A DNA stretch of 64,000 bases from Aquatica leii (taxonomy: Eukaryota > Arthropoda > Insecta > Coleoptera > Lampyridae). The stretch lies in the NCBI GenBank assembly GCA_035610365.1, contig CM069435.1, positions 8,706,001 to 8,770,000 on the forward strand, written 5' to 3'. The notes under the pieces were generated by a model that searched no databases, had not been told where the DNA came from, and worked only from the letters and a program-made list of their open reading frames with translations. The position numbers were made by a program, and so were the translations under genes. Each line of letters opens with the position of its first letter. The stretch's first letter is position 1. Positions 10,546-22,561 of this stretch are shown here, piece after piece.

Positions 10546-13500
10546 TAAAAAAAAATTTAAAAACATAGCTAATTAAATTTTTTTATCAATAACTTAATTT
10601 ACACTTTTCATTAACAATAATTTTTTTCATTAGTTCTACGGCTACGCGTTGGATTGTTATTTTCAAATATCTACAAACGAAATAAATTTTAGTATAAATA
10701 TTAAGAAATATTTGTATCTACGCTTGTCTGTGATTTGGTTTTAATAAATTTTTAACATCTTAGCTCAATGTTAAAATAGTTTTTAGTTAAGATATTGCAC
10801 ACAATTAACTATTTCAATCAATACCCTGCGTTTTAAAACAAACTTCTAAAACGTTTTGATCTTATTACAATAACGTACATATATATACATACATTTAATA
10901 TATAAAATAAATCGTAGTGTTAATGTATAATTTAAAACTGAACAGAACTATAAAAACTGTAAGATAAAAATGTTACTTACAGTACTCAATAATAAAGTTA
11001 TTTACCTGTCATATTATTATCTAGAACCAATTTTATCAATTATTGATTATTTTGTCTTATTTTAAAACTTGAAACACAGTAATTAGGTACCAGTATTCTA
11101 GATTTTAACAAGATATCCACAATGTAATTTCTTTAATTTGTATAATTATCACAGTTTCTTACACCAAATTACTACCTATGTAATTTAAAAAACAATGAAT
11201 GGTGAAATCTCATACCAACATTTTTTTTAGATTCATGCATAAATGGAAAACAGATATAAAGTTTTTTCAATTTGCAAAAAAAAATAATATGCAAAAATAA
11301 CAGTAAATTCCAAGATAATGACTATCCGAAGACGTCTACTTTTAAAACGGTATACAACAAAACTTGTAGGCAACGGTAAAACTCAAAAGCTTTGACTAAA
11401 TTTACATTGCAAAAGAAATCAACTCGGATTACGTCAATTGCCTTTATTTCCTTTATTTAAAATCTTCTTACAGATTACTTTCTTCTCGAGCGAAGTAAAT
11501 CTTTGACAAGATTATTTATCTTTTCTTGCCGTATTTTTTTGTAACATACGCCTCATCATCATTAATCTCTTTCTTAATCAACTTATATGGTTACTTAAAT
11601 TGTCATAGATAACTTAATTCATTAATAAAAACTTATGAGTTTATATTAAATGTAGTAATACCTTAAGATAAGGTTCGAATGCGTTACACATTATAAAATA
11701 AGGATTTTAATCCTAGAATGCGTTGGTTATGAAATAAAAACGTCAAAAGCTACATGCATTCATATGTTTTAAACACATCACATCTTTTCAGGCAAACAGG
11801 TGTGAAGTATCGTCTTTTATGTTTTATTACCTGTCGGAATTTGCGTTTAATGTGTTGAATTACAAATTTCATCGCATACCATTTATGTACGTGTTTATTT
11901 ATAAATAATTCTATAAGTTAATTGTTAGCACAGCTTCTTAAAATGTGATTTTTTTAATTAACACCAAAGCAATAGTACACAATAATGTTATGCTGACTAC
12001 ATTCACAACAGAGTTAATTGACTGGTTATAAAGTATCCTAATTATTATTTCTAAAAACATTCCGGCTTCCGGCTTTGTTTACTTTAGAAAAAGCAAAACT
12101 GAAAGGAAATAAAAGAATAACAATCAGTTATTATTGAATTAATTTGTAGTAAATTGTTTAAAAATTACTAACTGTTTATTTTTGAGATTTGTAAAGTTTT
12201 TATATGTAGGTTAACCAACTATAAAAATGTTAATTTTTCAGGAAAAATGGCAATGGTTCTCAAAAACTCAATTTACGTTTTTTTAATTGGTATAAACAAT
12301 TACAAAAACAAACTTTGTACAAATAAAATAAATATAGTATGCATCAGAACCAATTAGAGTCAGCTATTACGTTTGATATATTTGCCATATTCAATAAGAT
12401 TTACAAAAATAATAATTTAAAAAATTAAAAAAATTTTTCAAAATTTATTAAAACAATAGTAAAAAAACCGTTAAAAAAATTAACATATGTTTTAAGTACT
12501 TTTAAGTCTGTCTTAATCCAGTTGCAAAAAATGTTAAAAAGAAAGCACTGAATTAAAGTAACGTAAAAGATGTAATTGTTCGGTGCACAATGGAGAGAGG
12601 GCGGTTTAAATTTAACATAGAAATTCGTAACTAGTTAGAAACATCAAAATCTAAAATCAAAAATTAAAAAAAGCACCAGAAAATGTTTAGCTGAAATAAG
12701 TCTCTGGATCTTGCCAACAAAATAGAACTTTCCTATTTCGAGTGCATTAACACTAAAATCTGAAATTTCGAAGTTATACTAACCGCGATACGTCGTCTAA
12801 TTTAGTTACTTAAATTAGAGAAACAAGACACAAAAAAAATGACAGTAACTAAATTACTCAAACAAAATTTAAGTGAATAAAAAGTTAACTAAATTAAAGC
12901 AACAAAAATAAACCAGAATTTAGCATCAATTTCTTAACATAAAATTAATTAAATTCGCAAAGACCTTGCACGCATAATAAAAATTCCGTTAACTAAATAA
13001 AAATGAACAATCTTAACCTAAAGCAAATAGTATAAAGTTGACGAACTTAACAGCATCGGTTTAAAACTCCCAATTGGTAATATTTTTTGAGAAAACCCCA
13101 GTTCAAATATACTAAAAATATCCCGTTTTAAAAAGAATTTTCTAGAATACAAAACTTTAGTTTTTCAGCAAGCACACAAAATTATGACGTAGCATCTTCC
13201 AAGAAAGATACCCAAAAAAACAAAGGCACTGTGAAAAGATGCAAAAGATACGATGGCGTAGCCAAACATGAGCATAAAAAAATTTTCCCAACGTAAAATC
13301 AACAAGTGATAAACTATAAATGATAAAAGTCAAAGAAACGTACCGGGAATATAGAATTACAATCCAAATTTTTATTACAGAAACAAAATACTAATGACTG
13401 ACGGAATTAATAAATTATAAAATGCACTCTGAATTTATGACAATAATAAATCTAAACGAACTAAACCAAATTTATACTTGATAAGTAGTTTAAAAAATTT

Positions 13501-13739
13501 TCAATACAAAATTGTGCTAAAAGGCAACTAAAAAAAAATAAATTGAATGTCAATAAATCTAATAATAACATGTACTACTACTAAGTTTATTTTAACAGCA
13601 ATAATAAAAATTTAAAGAGTTAAGAGGATAATTAAAAATCTGCCACTTTTTGTGATTTAGTTTGAATAGAATAGTAAAAATTAAAAAATTTCGAAAGCAA
13701 GTAGCAACTTCAAACTTAATAGAAGAAATAGCGCTATAA
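10546..13739. other. AT-rich DNA, no gene recognised
   Basis: Over 3 kb of A/T-rich sequence has no open frame of note on either strand. The 13.0-13.7 kb part, upstream of the LINE endonuclease relic, could be decayed LINE ORF1, but I could not read a gag or zinc-knuckle motif in it. Confidence 0.5.
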
Positions 13740-14368
13740 TGGCTAACTTTCTTAGACTAACATTGTGAAACGCCAGCGGAATGCATTTTAAAGAATTGGA
13801 AATTGAAAATTTCTTGCAAGTAAACCAGATAAACATCAACCATCCATTTTACAGATAGAACCCACCTGAAAATACTCTACTACATTATTTACCACAAAGA
13901 ACACCCTGACGACACTATATTTCTATTTCTCACTACGAACAACTATAATTCCAGACAAATTTTTTATAAACTAGAACAATTCAGATTGGTAACCTCATAA
14001 TTTTACTATCTGTCTAAAAACGATATTTATAGCACGGTCACTTTAATTGCAAATATAATTATTGGACTTCTTGATTAACTACTACTAAAAAAAGAAATTA
14101 TTTACAATAACTATAGTTTTATGTTCACTGAGAGTCCAACCTACTGATCCTCCAGCTTGCTCAAAATTCCTGATTTACTAGACTTTTTTATTTCAAACGG
14201 ACTCTTCAAACTATACGGACACGCCTTTCAATTTCAACCTGATGTCTGACCATTCAACGATAATAGCTACAAAAGTTTTCGCTTAGCAATAAAAAAACCA
14301 ACTGGGACATTTTCCAAAACCACATCGAAACAAACTAAAGTCTGTCCGTAACAAACATTTCCAAACCT
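13740..14368 (+). pseudogene. Jockey-like LINE, endonuclease part
   Basis: The plus strand reads an AP-endonuclease domain of a Jockey-type non-LTR retrotransposon. The start is LTL*NASGMHFKELEIENFL (family form: WNANGI..K..EL..FL). After a decayed stretch comes ESPTY*SSSLLKIPDLLDFF, then NLMSDHSTIIAT, the C-terminal SDH motif of the domain. The linker to reverse transcriptase begins TNWDIF and is cut at about 14,368 by a Gypsy relic. The LINE resumes at 16,737. Stops are frequent. Confidence 0.7.
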
Positions 14369-15126
14369 GTAATAGCGAAGGCTTCCGTTCGCGTATCAAC
14401 GCTAGACTAGCACGGTGTAGGATGTTTTTAGAAGAATGTGGAACTTGATTCTGAGGAATGCAGAAATGATGTCGTGGTCACGACAGCGACTAAGAAAGGT
14501 TAAATTGCACAAAAGTTTGACGAGTTTGTGGCAAAGTTTGGAAAATGCGGAGGCTTTATAATAATATATATTTTTTGCGATACGTACAAATACGTTGAGT
14601 TACTTTGTACGTTATTAATTACAAATATTATTTACGTATGCTTTTCTGTACGTTTATAATTTTGGAAGATTTAGGATACGTACGTTCCATTACAAACTTG
14701 TGGTCTTTGATCGTCGATCTAGTAAGAAAAGGATCGGTCAAATCAGTTTATGAAACCAATAAATTACGAATTCCGTTAATTTTATATCATTGCGTCATCT
14801 AATTATGTCACGTGATGACCATGCCCGAAGGAGTAATAACCAACTTTTAATGACGTGTGCAAATAACTTGTTATCAGTAATTTTAAGATTTATTTTTTTT
14901 TCGGTTTTAAAATTTACCTTTTTTGCAGTATAAAAAATATTGTGGCGTTCAAATTAAAAATTAAAAAATAGTTACGATAGAATACCTACGACCTTAAGTA
15001 TAAATTGGTAATGCCTTAAAGTTTCATATATTTTATATTTTGTGTTTCTTTTTGATATATAAATAAATTTATGTAAGCTAGTCCAGTGCATTATTTGAAT
15101 TAATATGTTAAAAAAAGTTACTTAAA

Positions 15127-15144
15127 TAGCGCCCAACGTGGAGC
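15127..15144 (+). other. Primer-binding site of the Gypsy relic
   Basis: The sequence TAGCGCCCAACGTGGAGC matches the TGGCGCCCAACGTGGGGC form that sits right after the 5' LTR in many Gypsy elements. It precedes a gag reading frame in the same orientation, as expected. Confidence 0.75.
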
Positions 15145-15236
15145 TTGACTTTTTGATTTATTACCATTGATATGATTAATTTTGATTTTGTTATTGATTT
15201 CCATTTCTAGTTTGTGCCACGATTAGATTTGAAATT

Positions 15237-16020
15237 TTGAATTGTTTCTTATATATAAATTCAATATTTTGTTTTAATACTTTGAATTTTCTGAAAATAG
15301 AACAAAATCGTTTGAAGAGTAATGAAATTGTATTCGAACTTTTGTGTCGTTTTTCAAAATCACAAAATAATCAAATGCTACGTAAAGCTAAATTGCGTGG
15401 ACAATTACGTAAGGGATGTAATAGACTTTTTATTTTGCATTTTCAATCATATGATGATTTTGAAATAAATGTTTCTCAAATTAAAAAATCTTTAAGTAAA
15501 CTTTGGTACTTACTTAACTCTAAAAATCTCACTTCTTTAGTGTGTACTCGTGTTAGTTCTCGTTTTTTGCATTTGGAAAATAGAAGTAATTTACTAAAAT
15601 TTTCTGATAAAGACATTTCACAGAAAAATGATTTTAATATGCAGTTGTTAATTTTGTCTTCGTGTTGAAAATTCCGAGTCACAAATTGAAAATTATTTAA
15701 GTAAACTTCATCCGTCTGCTATGTCTTTCAGCGATTTGTATTTACAACAGTTTACGGTTAGGTCAGTAGCAGTTTACAAATGGGGTTTAAAAGTTTCTGG
15801 AAATACAGGAAAGGTAAGTGTTATGTCATTAGAAAAACGTCACGCAGTGATAAATACTATCCACCTCTTCAGAAACGTTCACTTTTATTAGAACCAGATT
15901 TAGTTTGCGTTAGTTGACGTAATTCGTTTGATCTTTCAGAGGTCATATGCATAGACAATGCCTAAAAGCGACATCAATCTTTTGTTTTGGTTGTGGTAGA
16001 AAAGATTTTTAATTAGGTGT
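15237..16020 (+). pseudogene. Gypsy gag relic with zinc knuckles
   Basis: A 143-codon open segment (15,237-15,668) contains a basic region with RKAKLRGQLRKG. It is followed after a frameshift by SVAVYKWGLKVSGNTGKVS and MSLEKR, the PVYKW.LKF.G....L...LERVE signature of insect Gypsy gag. Further on, GHMHRQCLKATS and CFGCGRKDF (15,930-16,010) are remnants of two CCHC zinc knuckles that bind genomic RNA. At least three frame breaks are present. Its closest relative in the window is the minus-strand gag near 28.8-29.1 kb. Confidence 0.7.
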
Positions 16021-16189
16021 CCCACTTGCAATCCAAAAAACGAGTCAAGTCGTATGGTTCCAACCCAAAATCGATTTGTCTACATCAACACCAAATCCGG
16101 AGCAATACTAAAAAGTACAACCAATCGACATCAAACCTTTTCCCCAAAAGTCATTTACTTCTCCTTTGTCGCATTGTACGTCTGTTCCA

Positions 16190-16630
16190 TTTGGCAATAG
16201 ATTTTATCTTACGATATATATTAATGATAGTTTGCTTAATTGTTTGATAATATTTTTTTTTAAATATTGGCTTGACTGCCCTTGAATTTCTTCGAAAATA
16301 TAACATCTATTCTGAAATCGTGTAGTAAAAGTAACTATAGTTGACAGTGTTCTTCAATCATGTAATAGTGAAATTTGACTTTCGATTACTTTAAAAAGAG
16401 TAATTCGTTATGTCACATGTTTGTTAGTTCCTTTGATAAAACATCCAATTATTTTAAGAATGGATTTTGGATCTATATTTCAAATCAGTGTAGATTTTTA
16501 AGACGATATTGACCTGTAAATACTTTTTTGTTAAATTCTGTCACAAATCCGACTACGATAATTAATAGACATTTGTTTTCATCTCAGCAACAGAAAATTT
16601 TAAGAAATACTATGTCAAAGTTTTTTATTT
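16190..16630 (+). pseudogene. Gypsy retropepsin and linker remnant
   Basis: The translation FGNRFYLTIYINDSLLNCLI aligns with the N-terminal half of retropepsin, although the DTG active-site triplet is not preserved. LVPLIKHPIILRMDF resembles the C-terminal ILGMDF strand. FSSQQQKILRNTMSKF resembles the linker before reverse transcriptase. Frame changes separate all three. No reverse transcriptase follows. Confidence 0.55.
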
Positions 16631-16736
16631 TTATTATAATATTCTCCCCGTAGAGATTGTATGTGTTACTTCGGTTACAACAACAATAACACTGTCCAAA
16701 CCCCGAAGACATTCTTATCTTAGTATTTCCAAACCT

Positions 16737-17660
16737 ACCTTCAATAATTAACGGTTTATGACAACTGCCATCAAGGCCCCAAATACAAAACCCAACTAAA
16801 AATATTTTATGGTTGAGATCGGAATTTTTAAAACATATCTATTTATCATTACGTAAAATTAGCACTAAAAAATTAAAGACGACATTATATGGCTGAAAAA
16901 CGAAAAAGCTCAAACTCTAGATTTAATCATTAAATTTAAATTTTCATTGGCCATCACAACTCAAACAGTTTTTTTTTCATAAACTTCGAAAGCCCCTCAT
17001 AGAAATTACTTTTTATCGCCCAGTAAACTTACTCCCAATAGCGTCTAATGTAAGTTAAATTTGAAGAAATCAGTGCTAAAGCGCATCAATAGCGACTCGT
17101 TACAGAAAACATGGCTGCCCAATCACTAGTTTAGTTTTAGGTAGCAACAGTCGACAATCCAACAGTGCCACCGTTAGACAAACACAATTTAAACCCTTTT
17201 ATAAAACAAAGCTTTCTGTCTCGCAGTCTTCCTAGACATGCGTCAAGGTTTCGACCAAGTGTGGCTCAAAGTACTGCTATATAAAATCAAGGAATTTGTT
17301 TCTCGTGAGTACTACGCACTACTAAAGTCGATACTTACATCCAAAAATTTTCAAACTAAAATTGGCAACAAAGCATGCCAAATCAAAGAAATAAGAGTTA
17401 TTCAGCAAATGAAAGGATTCTAGCATACCACAATAATTTCACGACCGCTTCAGCAGTACTACAAACTCATCTTAATAAAATCCAAAATAATTAGCAACAT
17501 GACAAGCGTGCGCTCCATGGTTTGTGACCAACCAAACGCTCAGACCTATCAAACAGTACGCCACTAAACAGCAATCAACATTAAAACTCCACCTAAACAA
17601 AACCATTGCACCACTAAACAAAAACCTTTGCTTTATATGTTTGAAAAACAAATATACAAA
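16737..17660 (+). pseudogene. Jockey-like LINE, reverse transcriptase part
   Basis: The LINE that broke off at 14,368 resumes here. The readable blocks are MTTAIKAPN, WLKNEKAQTLDLIIKF, YRPVNLLPIASN (RT motif about 1-2) and AVFLDMRQGFDQVWLKVLLY (the catalytic block containing the first Asp). LKSILTSKNFQTKIGN follows, and AVLQTHLNKIQN of the thumb lies near 17,450-17,500. A 61-codon open segment (17,238-17,423) covers the best-preserved part. The (Y/F)ADD block appears deleted: the sequence jumps from the KEI segment into the thumb. No poly-A tail was identified. Confidence 0.75.
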
Positions 17661-19269
17661 AGACTTAACTAAATAACAATGGAATGACTCCAGTGGGAAT
17701 CAGTGGCTGTTTTTCCATTAGGTCATTTGGTAAATGAGCCTCCAAAAATTACTAGAAATTCTTTTACTATTAATTTGCAATTGCTAATATCTAAAGTTTA
17801 AATTTAAATTAGCAAACTTGTTCAAGAGTCATAGAAAAGCTTTATACAAGTTAGAAAAGTAAATATTTCTCACACTTGACTTCATGCGGTCTTAACCCAA
17901 ACATAGAATTAACATTATTATGAATATTTACTGTTTTTACATGAATCATTATTGTGTAAAATATAAATATAAATATTTCCAATAATTGCAGGATTGATCA
18001 CGAACCGCCACTGCTGGAAATCGTTCACTATCGCCTATAAAAACCATTAACTTATAGAATGTATCAAAATTCTGGTTTCTAATCAAATAAAGATTTATTA
18101 CCAAAAAATATATTTTTATTAGAACAGTTTATAAGAACGGTAACTTGTTTTCTGTCTATATTCCATAACTAATTTGGTTATAAAGAATTTTATTAAAAGT
18201 GTTTGGGTGAGATTTTCGTACCGTATAAGTTTCGTTCCGGAACGCCCACTTTTTGTTACATTTAGAGTGTTGGCTGTCATTTTGTTGTTTTTATTAACGG
18301 ATGGAATTATCCAAAGAAGAAAAACTATTTTTCCAGTGACTGTGATACAGTTTGTACATGAACATCTAACGTATGCGTCCGATGAGCCTTTAATTTCTAA
18401 ATATTCACATTCATCCACGTTATAAATGGGCGCAGTACTTTTGCTGCTTATGTGTAGGTCTTTTTGGGCAAATTCGGATACCCACACGTATTTCATGAAT
18501 GCGGAAATATTGACACCTGTTCGTTCATATTAAAAAAAATTTATAATGACGTCTCAATCTACACATAGTAAAAAAGGTGTTGCGACTAGGGTGATTAAGA
18601 ATATCGAAACTTTTTGTTAATTACTGCAATTACCGTATTGGAAAGCTCATTTACCGAAGGAATTCATTTGTGATAACGCTATATGTACGTAATTCTTTAT
18701 TTCAGCAAATTTTAGAAAACTTTGGGTAAGATGCCGTAGCTAACCGCTTTCTTATTTCAATGTTTTTTACGTACGTTGTCAGTCGTCTGCACACACGACT
18801 GTACGTACATATAATGTTTGTCGTCACAATTAACTATAAAACTTTTTGTGAGGAAAATATTATTAAACGGTGCGCTCTGATTTTCTTAATCATTGAGATA
18901 GTAAAGATTTGTATTATATTTAGAGTTCATTTCAAGACTAAAGAACCGCTGCGCAGAAACCAATTTTGTTTCTAATGTAAATACATTATCCAACTTGAAA
19001 ACGTATGCACTTTTTATGCGGCGTTCACGGTGTGCACATTATTAAATTAAGGATTAACCATTACATTAAGTTGATACATTATTTACAACAGATGTTTTTG
19101 GTTAGAATTTATTTAGTATGATCGTCAAACTCCGATTTTATCCGACGCGCACCTCACGGTTCTTTAGTCGTGAAATGATCTCTACCAATGTAAATTTTTT
19201 CTTTTAGAATGTAAAAGTTAGGCCAACCGGTGTAATTCTATACATTACGTATAGCATCAACAATTATTA
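17661..19269. other. Unassigned DNA with unexplained open frames
   Basis: A 125-codon minus-strand frame (18,119-18,496) overlaps an 83-codon plus-strand frame. Neither shows a motif I recognise. The minus frame has a cysteine pair in RCSCTNC and a hydrophobic stretch but no start context or exon signal I could defend. The rest is AT-rich. Confidence 0.35.
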
Positions 19270-19520
19270 ACTGTGATACTTACCTACGTACTAGCAATTG
19301 TTCGCAACTATTCTACCTCGATTCTTTTTTTTAACGTCGTTTTCTGTGATAAAATAAATATATTTGTTGTTACAACCTGTCTTTAGTCATTTGTTCTTTT
19401 TTAGTCTTGGATAGATTTAAACGGCGTTTTTTATTTTATTTCTCTACCGTTTTGGCGCTTTTTTAATTTGCACACCGACACCTACAATCCGCTTGCCGAA
19501 TCATATCGAGTTAGCCGCCA
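19270..19520 (-). repeat. Dispersed repeat R1, diverged copy D
   Basis: The CCGTTTTGGCGCT block followed by an ACCGACAC block, and the TATTTGTTGTTACAAC region, match copy C at 56.8-57.0 kb in the same orientation. Between them the copies have diverged by insertions. Confidence 0.5.
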
Positions 19521-19991
19521 GCAATTAAATTACGAGAAAATTATCGTAACAAAATCAAATTGTTGAGGATTACAAATTTTAGTATTGAGTATAGCAAACA
19601 CATCATTTCCATATCTTAGTCAAAATCTAGAAAAATACTCTTAGCGGTCAACCTTAAACACAAGAACAAGGTAATGAAAATAGCTTATCGCGGTTTCGAA
19701 ATTTTGAATATTTTTTTAGAATTTGGTTAAGATATGTAGGTGTTTACTGTGACAATCAATCTACAAATTTGTATATAATACATAGTTTGTATTAAATCCA
19801 TTAATCAACGCATTTTTGTACATCTAAAACTTCATATAGTTAATTAATTTTTTTTCAAATTTTAATAATTTTATATCTGTACTTACTGTAAAAAAATTTC
19901 TTTTAGGTTAGGGTGTAGGTCAAATTTTTTAGAATTAAGATTTAAAACGTCTATTTAAAGAGTTTATTAAATTATCAATTATTCTTCCGTA

Positions 19992-19995
19992 TTAA
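19992..19995. repeat. TTAA target duplication of piggyBac, left copy
   Basis: The left TTAA abuts the terminal repeat CCCTCCGGTTGA; the matching copy is at 22,558-22,561. Confidence 0.9.
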
Positions 19996-20562
19996 CCCTC
20001 CGGTTGATAGGCTCGGTTTGTGCGGCCCAGGTAATTTTTTTAAATTTCTTTAGCTTTTTGGTACCTTCCTAACATGTTTTTCCTAATTTGTGTTAATTTT
20101 ATCATCTGTCGTTTGGCTGCTGCTAGAAGGGCTTTGGGCTTGTCAAACGCAACCCGTGTATTCGTGTAAGTTTTTTTCCTAAAATTTATTTTTTCTTTTT
20201 TCGTAAAAGGACTAATTTTTTGTCGTTTTTAGGCATAAAGCATTCTTAAGGCCTTTCCCTAGTTTCTGAATATTTACGCAGAATCTTTTGCATACAGGTA
20301 AGTCCTTTAAATGTTTATCATTTCTGCGTGTTTTGCATGTTAGCAAACTTTTATCTCGAGTTTAGGGGATTTACCTTTTTTACTCTAAATAGTTTCTTTT
20401 TTAGAGAGGAATCCTTGTTTTTTATGAACTTGGTTCGTACTATATAAAGCAAGATAAGCGATTTTTTTGGTTTAGTCTCTATTAGAAGTGCAACTGAAAG
20501 TTAGTCGTGTTTTCGATTTGTGATGTTTTCCACTTGTGACTTTATTACTTTTGTTTGGTAAG

Positions 20563-22235
20563 ATGAATGCTTATGAACGGAAAATATTTAGACTACAGGC
20601 ACTTTACGATATAGTACCAACCCCGTAAGTTTCTGAATCATCTGAGTCAGAAGACAAAGGTGCACAAGACATGATTAGCAAGCACGATACAGATACGGAG
20701 CAAGAAGAATCAAATAAAAATGGCAACCAATCAGATACTTCTAGTACAACCTCCAAATTTCTGTGTTTTTATCGAGGAGATAGAACCAAGTGGATGCCCC
20801 AAGTCAACGAGTTCGAAAAAGTCAAATATCGTTACCCAATTTCCTGTTTGTGCAGGTGCAAGAAACGCAAACACGCCAATTCAGTGTTAGGTGCTCTTTT
20901 TTGAAGAAATTTTGGACACAGTTACAAAAAATTTGTATATACAAAAAATTAATAAACTGGAAATGAAAGCGTTTATCGGTTAGCTGTATTTGGCCGGTTC
21001 TCATCATGGGGAGCAAAAAAAGTTTTTGATCCCAGCAGCGAAGATTTATGTTTTTAATGAAGTGTTTTCGACAATACTGATACAAAGGATGAGCGAAAGA
21101 AGTTGGATAAACTTGCTGCCGTTAAAAACATGTTTTAAAAATTGTTTATTGAATTTTTCAAACATGTTTTTAACGGCAGCAAGTTTATCCAGCTTAAAAA
21201 ACATTATAGTGTGAGTAAATATCTGACTCTAAATGAACTCTTGTTAGAATTTCGTGGAAGATGTGGTTTTCGTATCTACATTCCGAATAATCCCAACAAA
21301 TATGGGATCAAAGTGTTTTCTACAGTGGGTGCAAAAGCATTTTATACGTGGTATTTGCAGATCTATGGAAGCCAACCTGTCGGTCTCTTTCAGATAGACA
21401 ATTCTGTAACAGCTGTATTTCTAAGAATGACGAAATACATCTCAGGAACTGGAAGGAATGTTACCATGTGCCGATGGTTTATTAGCGCAGAAGCTGTAAG
21501 TCGTTTGTTGCATGATCACCGCCTAACTAGTTGGTACAATACAATCCAGCCGAAAGTCGTTGCCAAAATAATTTAAAAGTGTTAAGGATAGACCTGTAAG
21601 GTCTTCATTTATTGCATACTATGCCGATATAACACTTATTTCATATGTTCCAAAAAAGTCAAACAATGTATTACTTGTATCGTCAATGCACTACGATGAC
21701 AAAATAGACAAAAATACTGGTGATAATAAGAAATCAGAGCTACTAATATTCTACAATTCCACAAAAAGCGGTGCGGTGTTCATGTAGTCGACAGGATGGT
21801 TACATCTAATGTAGATCGAAACACAAGAAGATGGCCATTGGTAGTTTTTTCGGCAACGTAGAAGCAATCAACGCATTCACAATAAATAAAACGAACAATC
21901 CAGATCGAGAATTTTCAAAAAACAGATAACTATTTTTGGAAAATTTGGGCAAAGACTTAGTGATAGAAAACATGAAAGTACGAACGGTTATACTAAATCT
22001 ACTACGGAAAGTAAGATTATTAGCGGCTAAATTATCAGATGTCTCAGTCACAAAATAGCCCCGACCCACGACTTCAACTGCTCGAAGAAGGTGCAAATTC
22101 TGCAAGAACCATAAATGAAGATAATCGTGCAAGTTTTGTGATTCCTCTATTTGTTTGAAACACACGCAACCATGCTGCGCCGACTGTGCGGCAAAATTTG
22201 ATTGACTAAATTTTTCATGCAATATTTTGTGCATC
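20563..22235 (+). pseudogene. piggyBac transposase, inactivated
   Basis: An ATG at 20,563 opens MNAYERKIFRLQALYDIVPTP, followed by an in-frame stop and an acidic SESSESED stretch. The FYRGDRTKWMP block, a frameshifted AFIG*LYLAGS block and the best-preserved core follow. In the core, YLTLNELLLEFRGRCGFR and IPNNPNKYGIKVF correspond to the family's LT.DE.L..FRGR region, with the first catalytic Asp replaced by Asn. GRNVTMCRWFISAEA corresponds to GRNVT.DNWFTS, so the second Asp is lost too. SYVPKKSNNVLLVSSMHYDD and YNSTKSG precede a degenerate cysteine-rich C-terminus. A 32-base perfect inverted repeat has been inserted in frame of the core. Confidence 0.92.
21104..21191. repeat. Perfect 32-bp inverted repeat inside the piggyBac gene
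   Basis: Arms 21,104-21,135 and 21,160-21,191 are exact reverse complements around a 24-base loop. The left arm is native coding sequence (reads LDKLAAVKNMF). The right arm adds a foreign FKHVFNGSKFIQ segment that family members lack. It looks like a templated inverted duplication. Confidence 0.9.
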
Positions 22236-22561
22236 AAATTTATGTATACTCATTTAAATTTTTTTACATTTATTCAGCCATATACTTTACAGATAATTGT
22301 ATGTTATTCTTATTGTCATTTTAGTTTTTCAAATTTATAAATTTTTTTTAAGTCTTGCATTACATGTAATTTTTTTTAGTAAATGGGAACTGCCAAGTTA
22401 ATGTTTTTCCACAACTATTTTTGCTGTTAGCAGTGCAAAATAGACCATGGTAATAAATGTATACCAAAAACTGAGTAAAAAAATAAAATACAGTTTGGGT
22501 CTGAGAGACCCAACCTGTCGAATGGTGTGATTGTGAATCCACCGGTCAACCGGAGGGTTAA

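Larger units (their letters stand above)
14369..16640 (+). mobile_element. Truncated Gypsy-type LTR retrotransposon nested in the LINE
   Basis: A tRNA primer-binding-site-like sequence at 15,127-15,144 is followed by gag and protease remains, all on the plus strand. The roughly 750 bases to its left are probably an eroded 5' LTR. The element stops in the protease/pol linker, before any reverse transcriptase, and LINE sequence resumes at 16.74 kb. The 12-mer ATTTCCAAACCT occurs at both junctions (14,357-14,368 and 16,725-16,736). That is longer than a usual LTR target duplication, so the exact boundaries are uncertain. Confidence 0.65.
19996..22557. mobile_element. Full-length piggyBac element, 2,562 bp
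   Basis: Both ends read TTAA followed by CCCTCCGGTTGA, inverted at the right end (19,992-20,007 and 22,546-22,561). This is the diagnostic TTAA duplication plus terminal inverted repeat of piggyBac elements. A decayed transposase gene lies between them on the plus strand. The terminal repeats are still identical over 12 bases while the gene is broken, so the copy is old but intact in outline. Confidence 0.93.

Noticed and set aside
17985-18035. ACCGCCACTG sequence considered as a second hAT terminus
   Set aside because: It resembles the inverted hAT end at 25,668, but there is no associated transposase, G-rich run or target duplication.
21806-22237. 143-codon minus-strand open frame
   Set aside because: It is antisense to the piggyBac transposase C-terminus, whose family motifs read on the plus strand.
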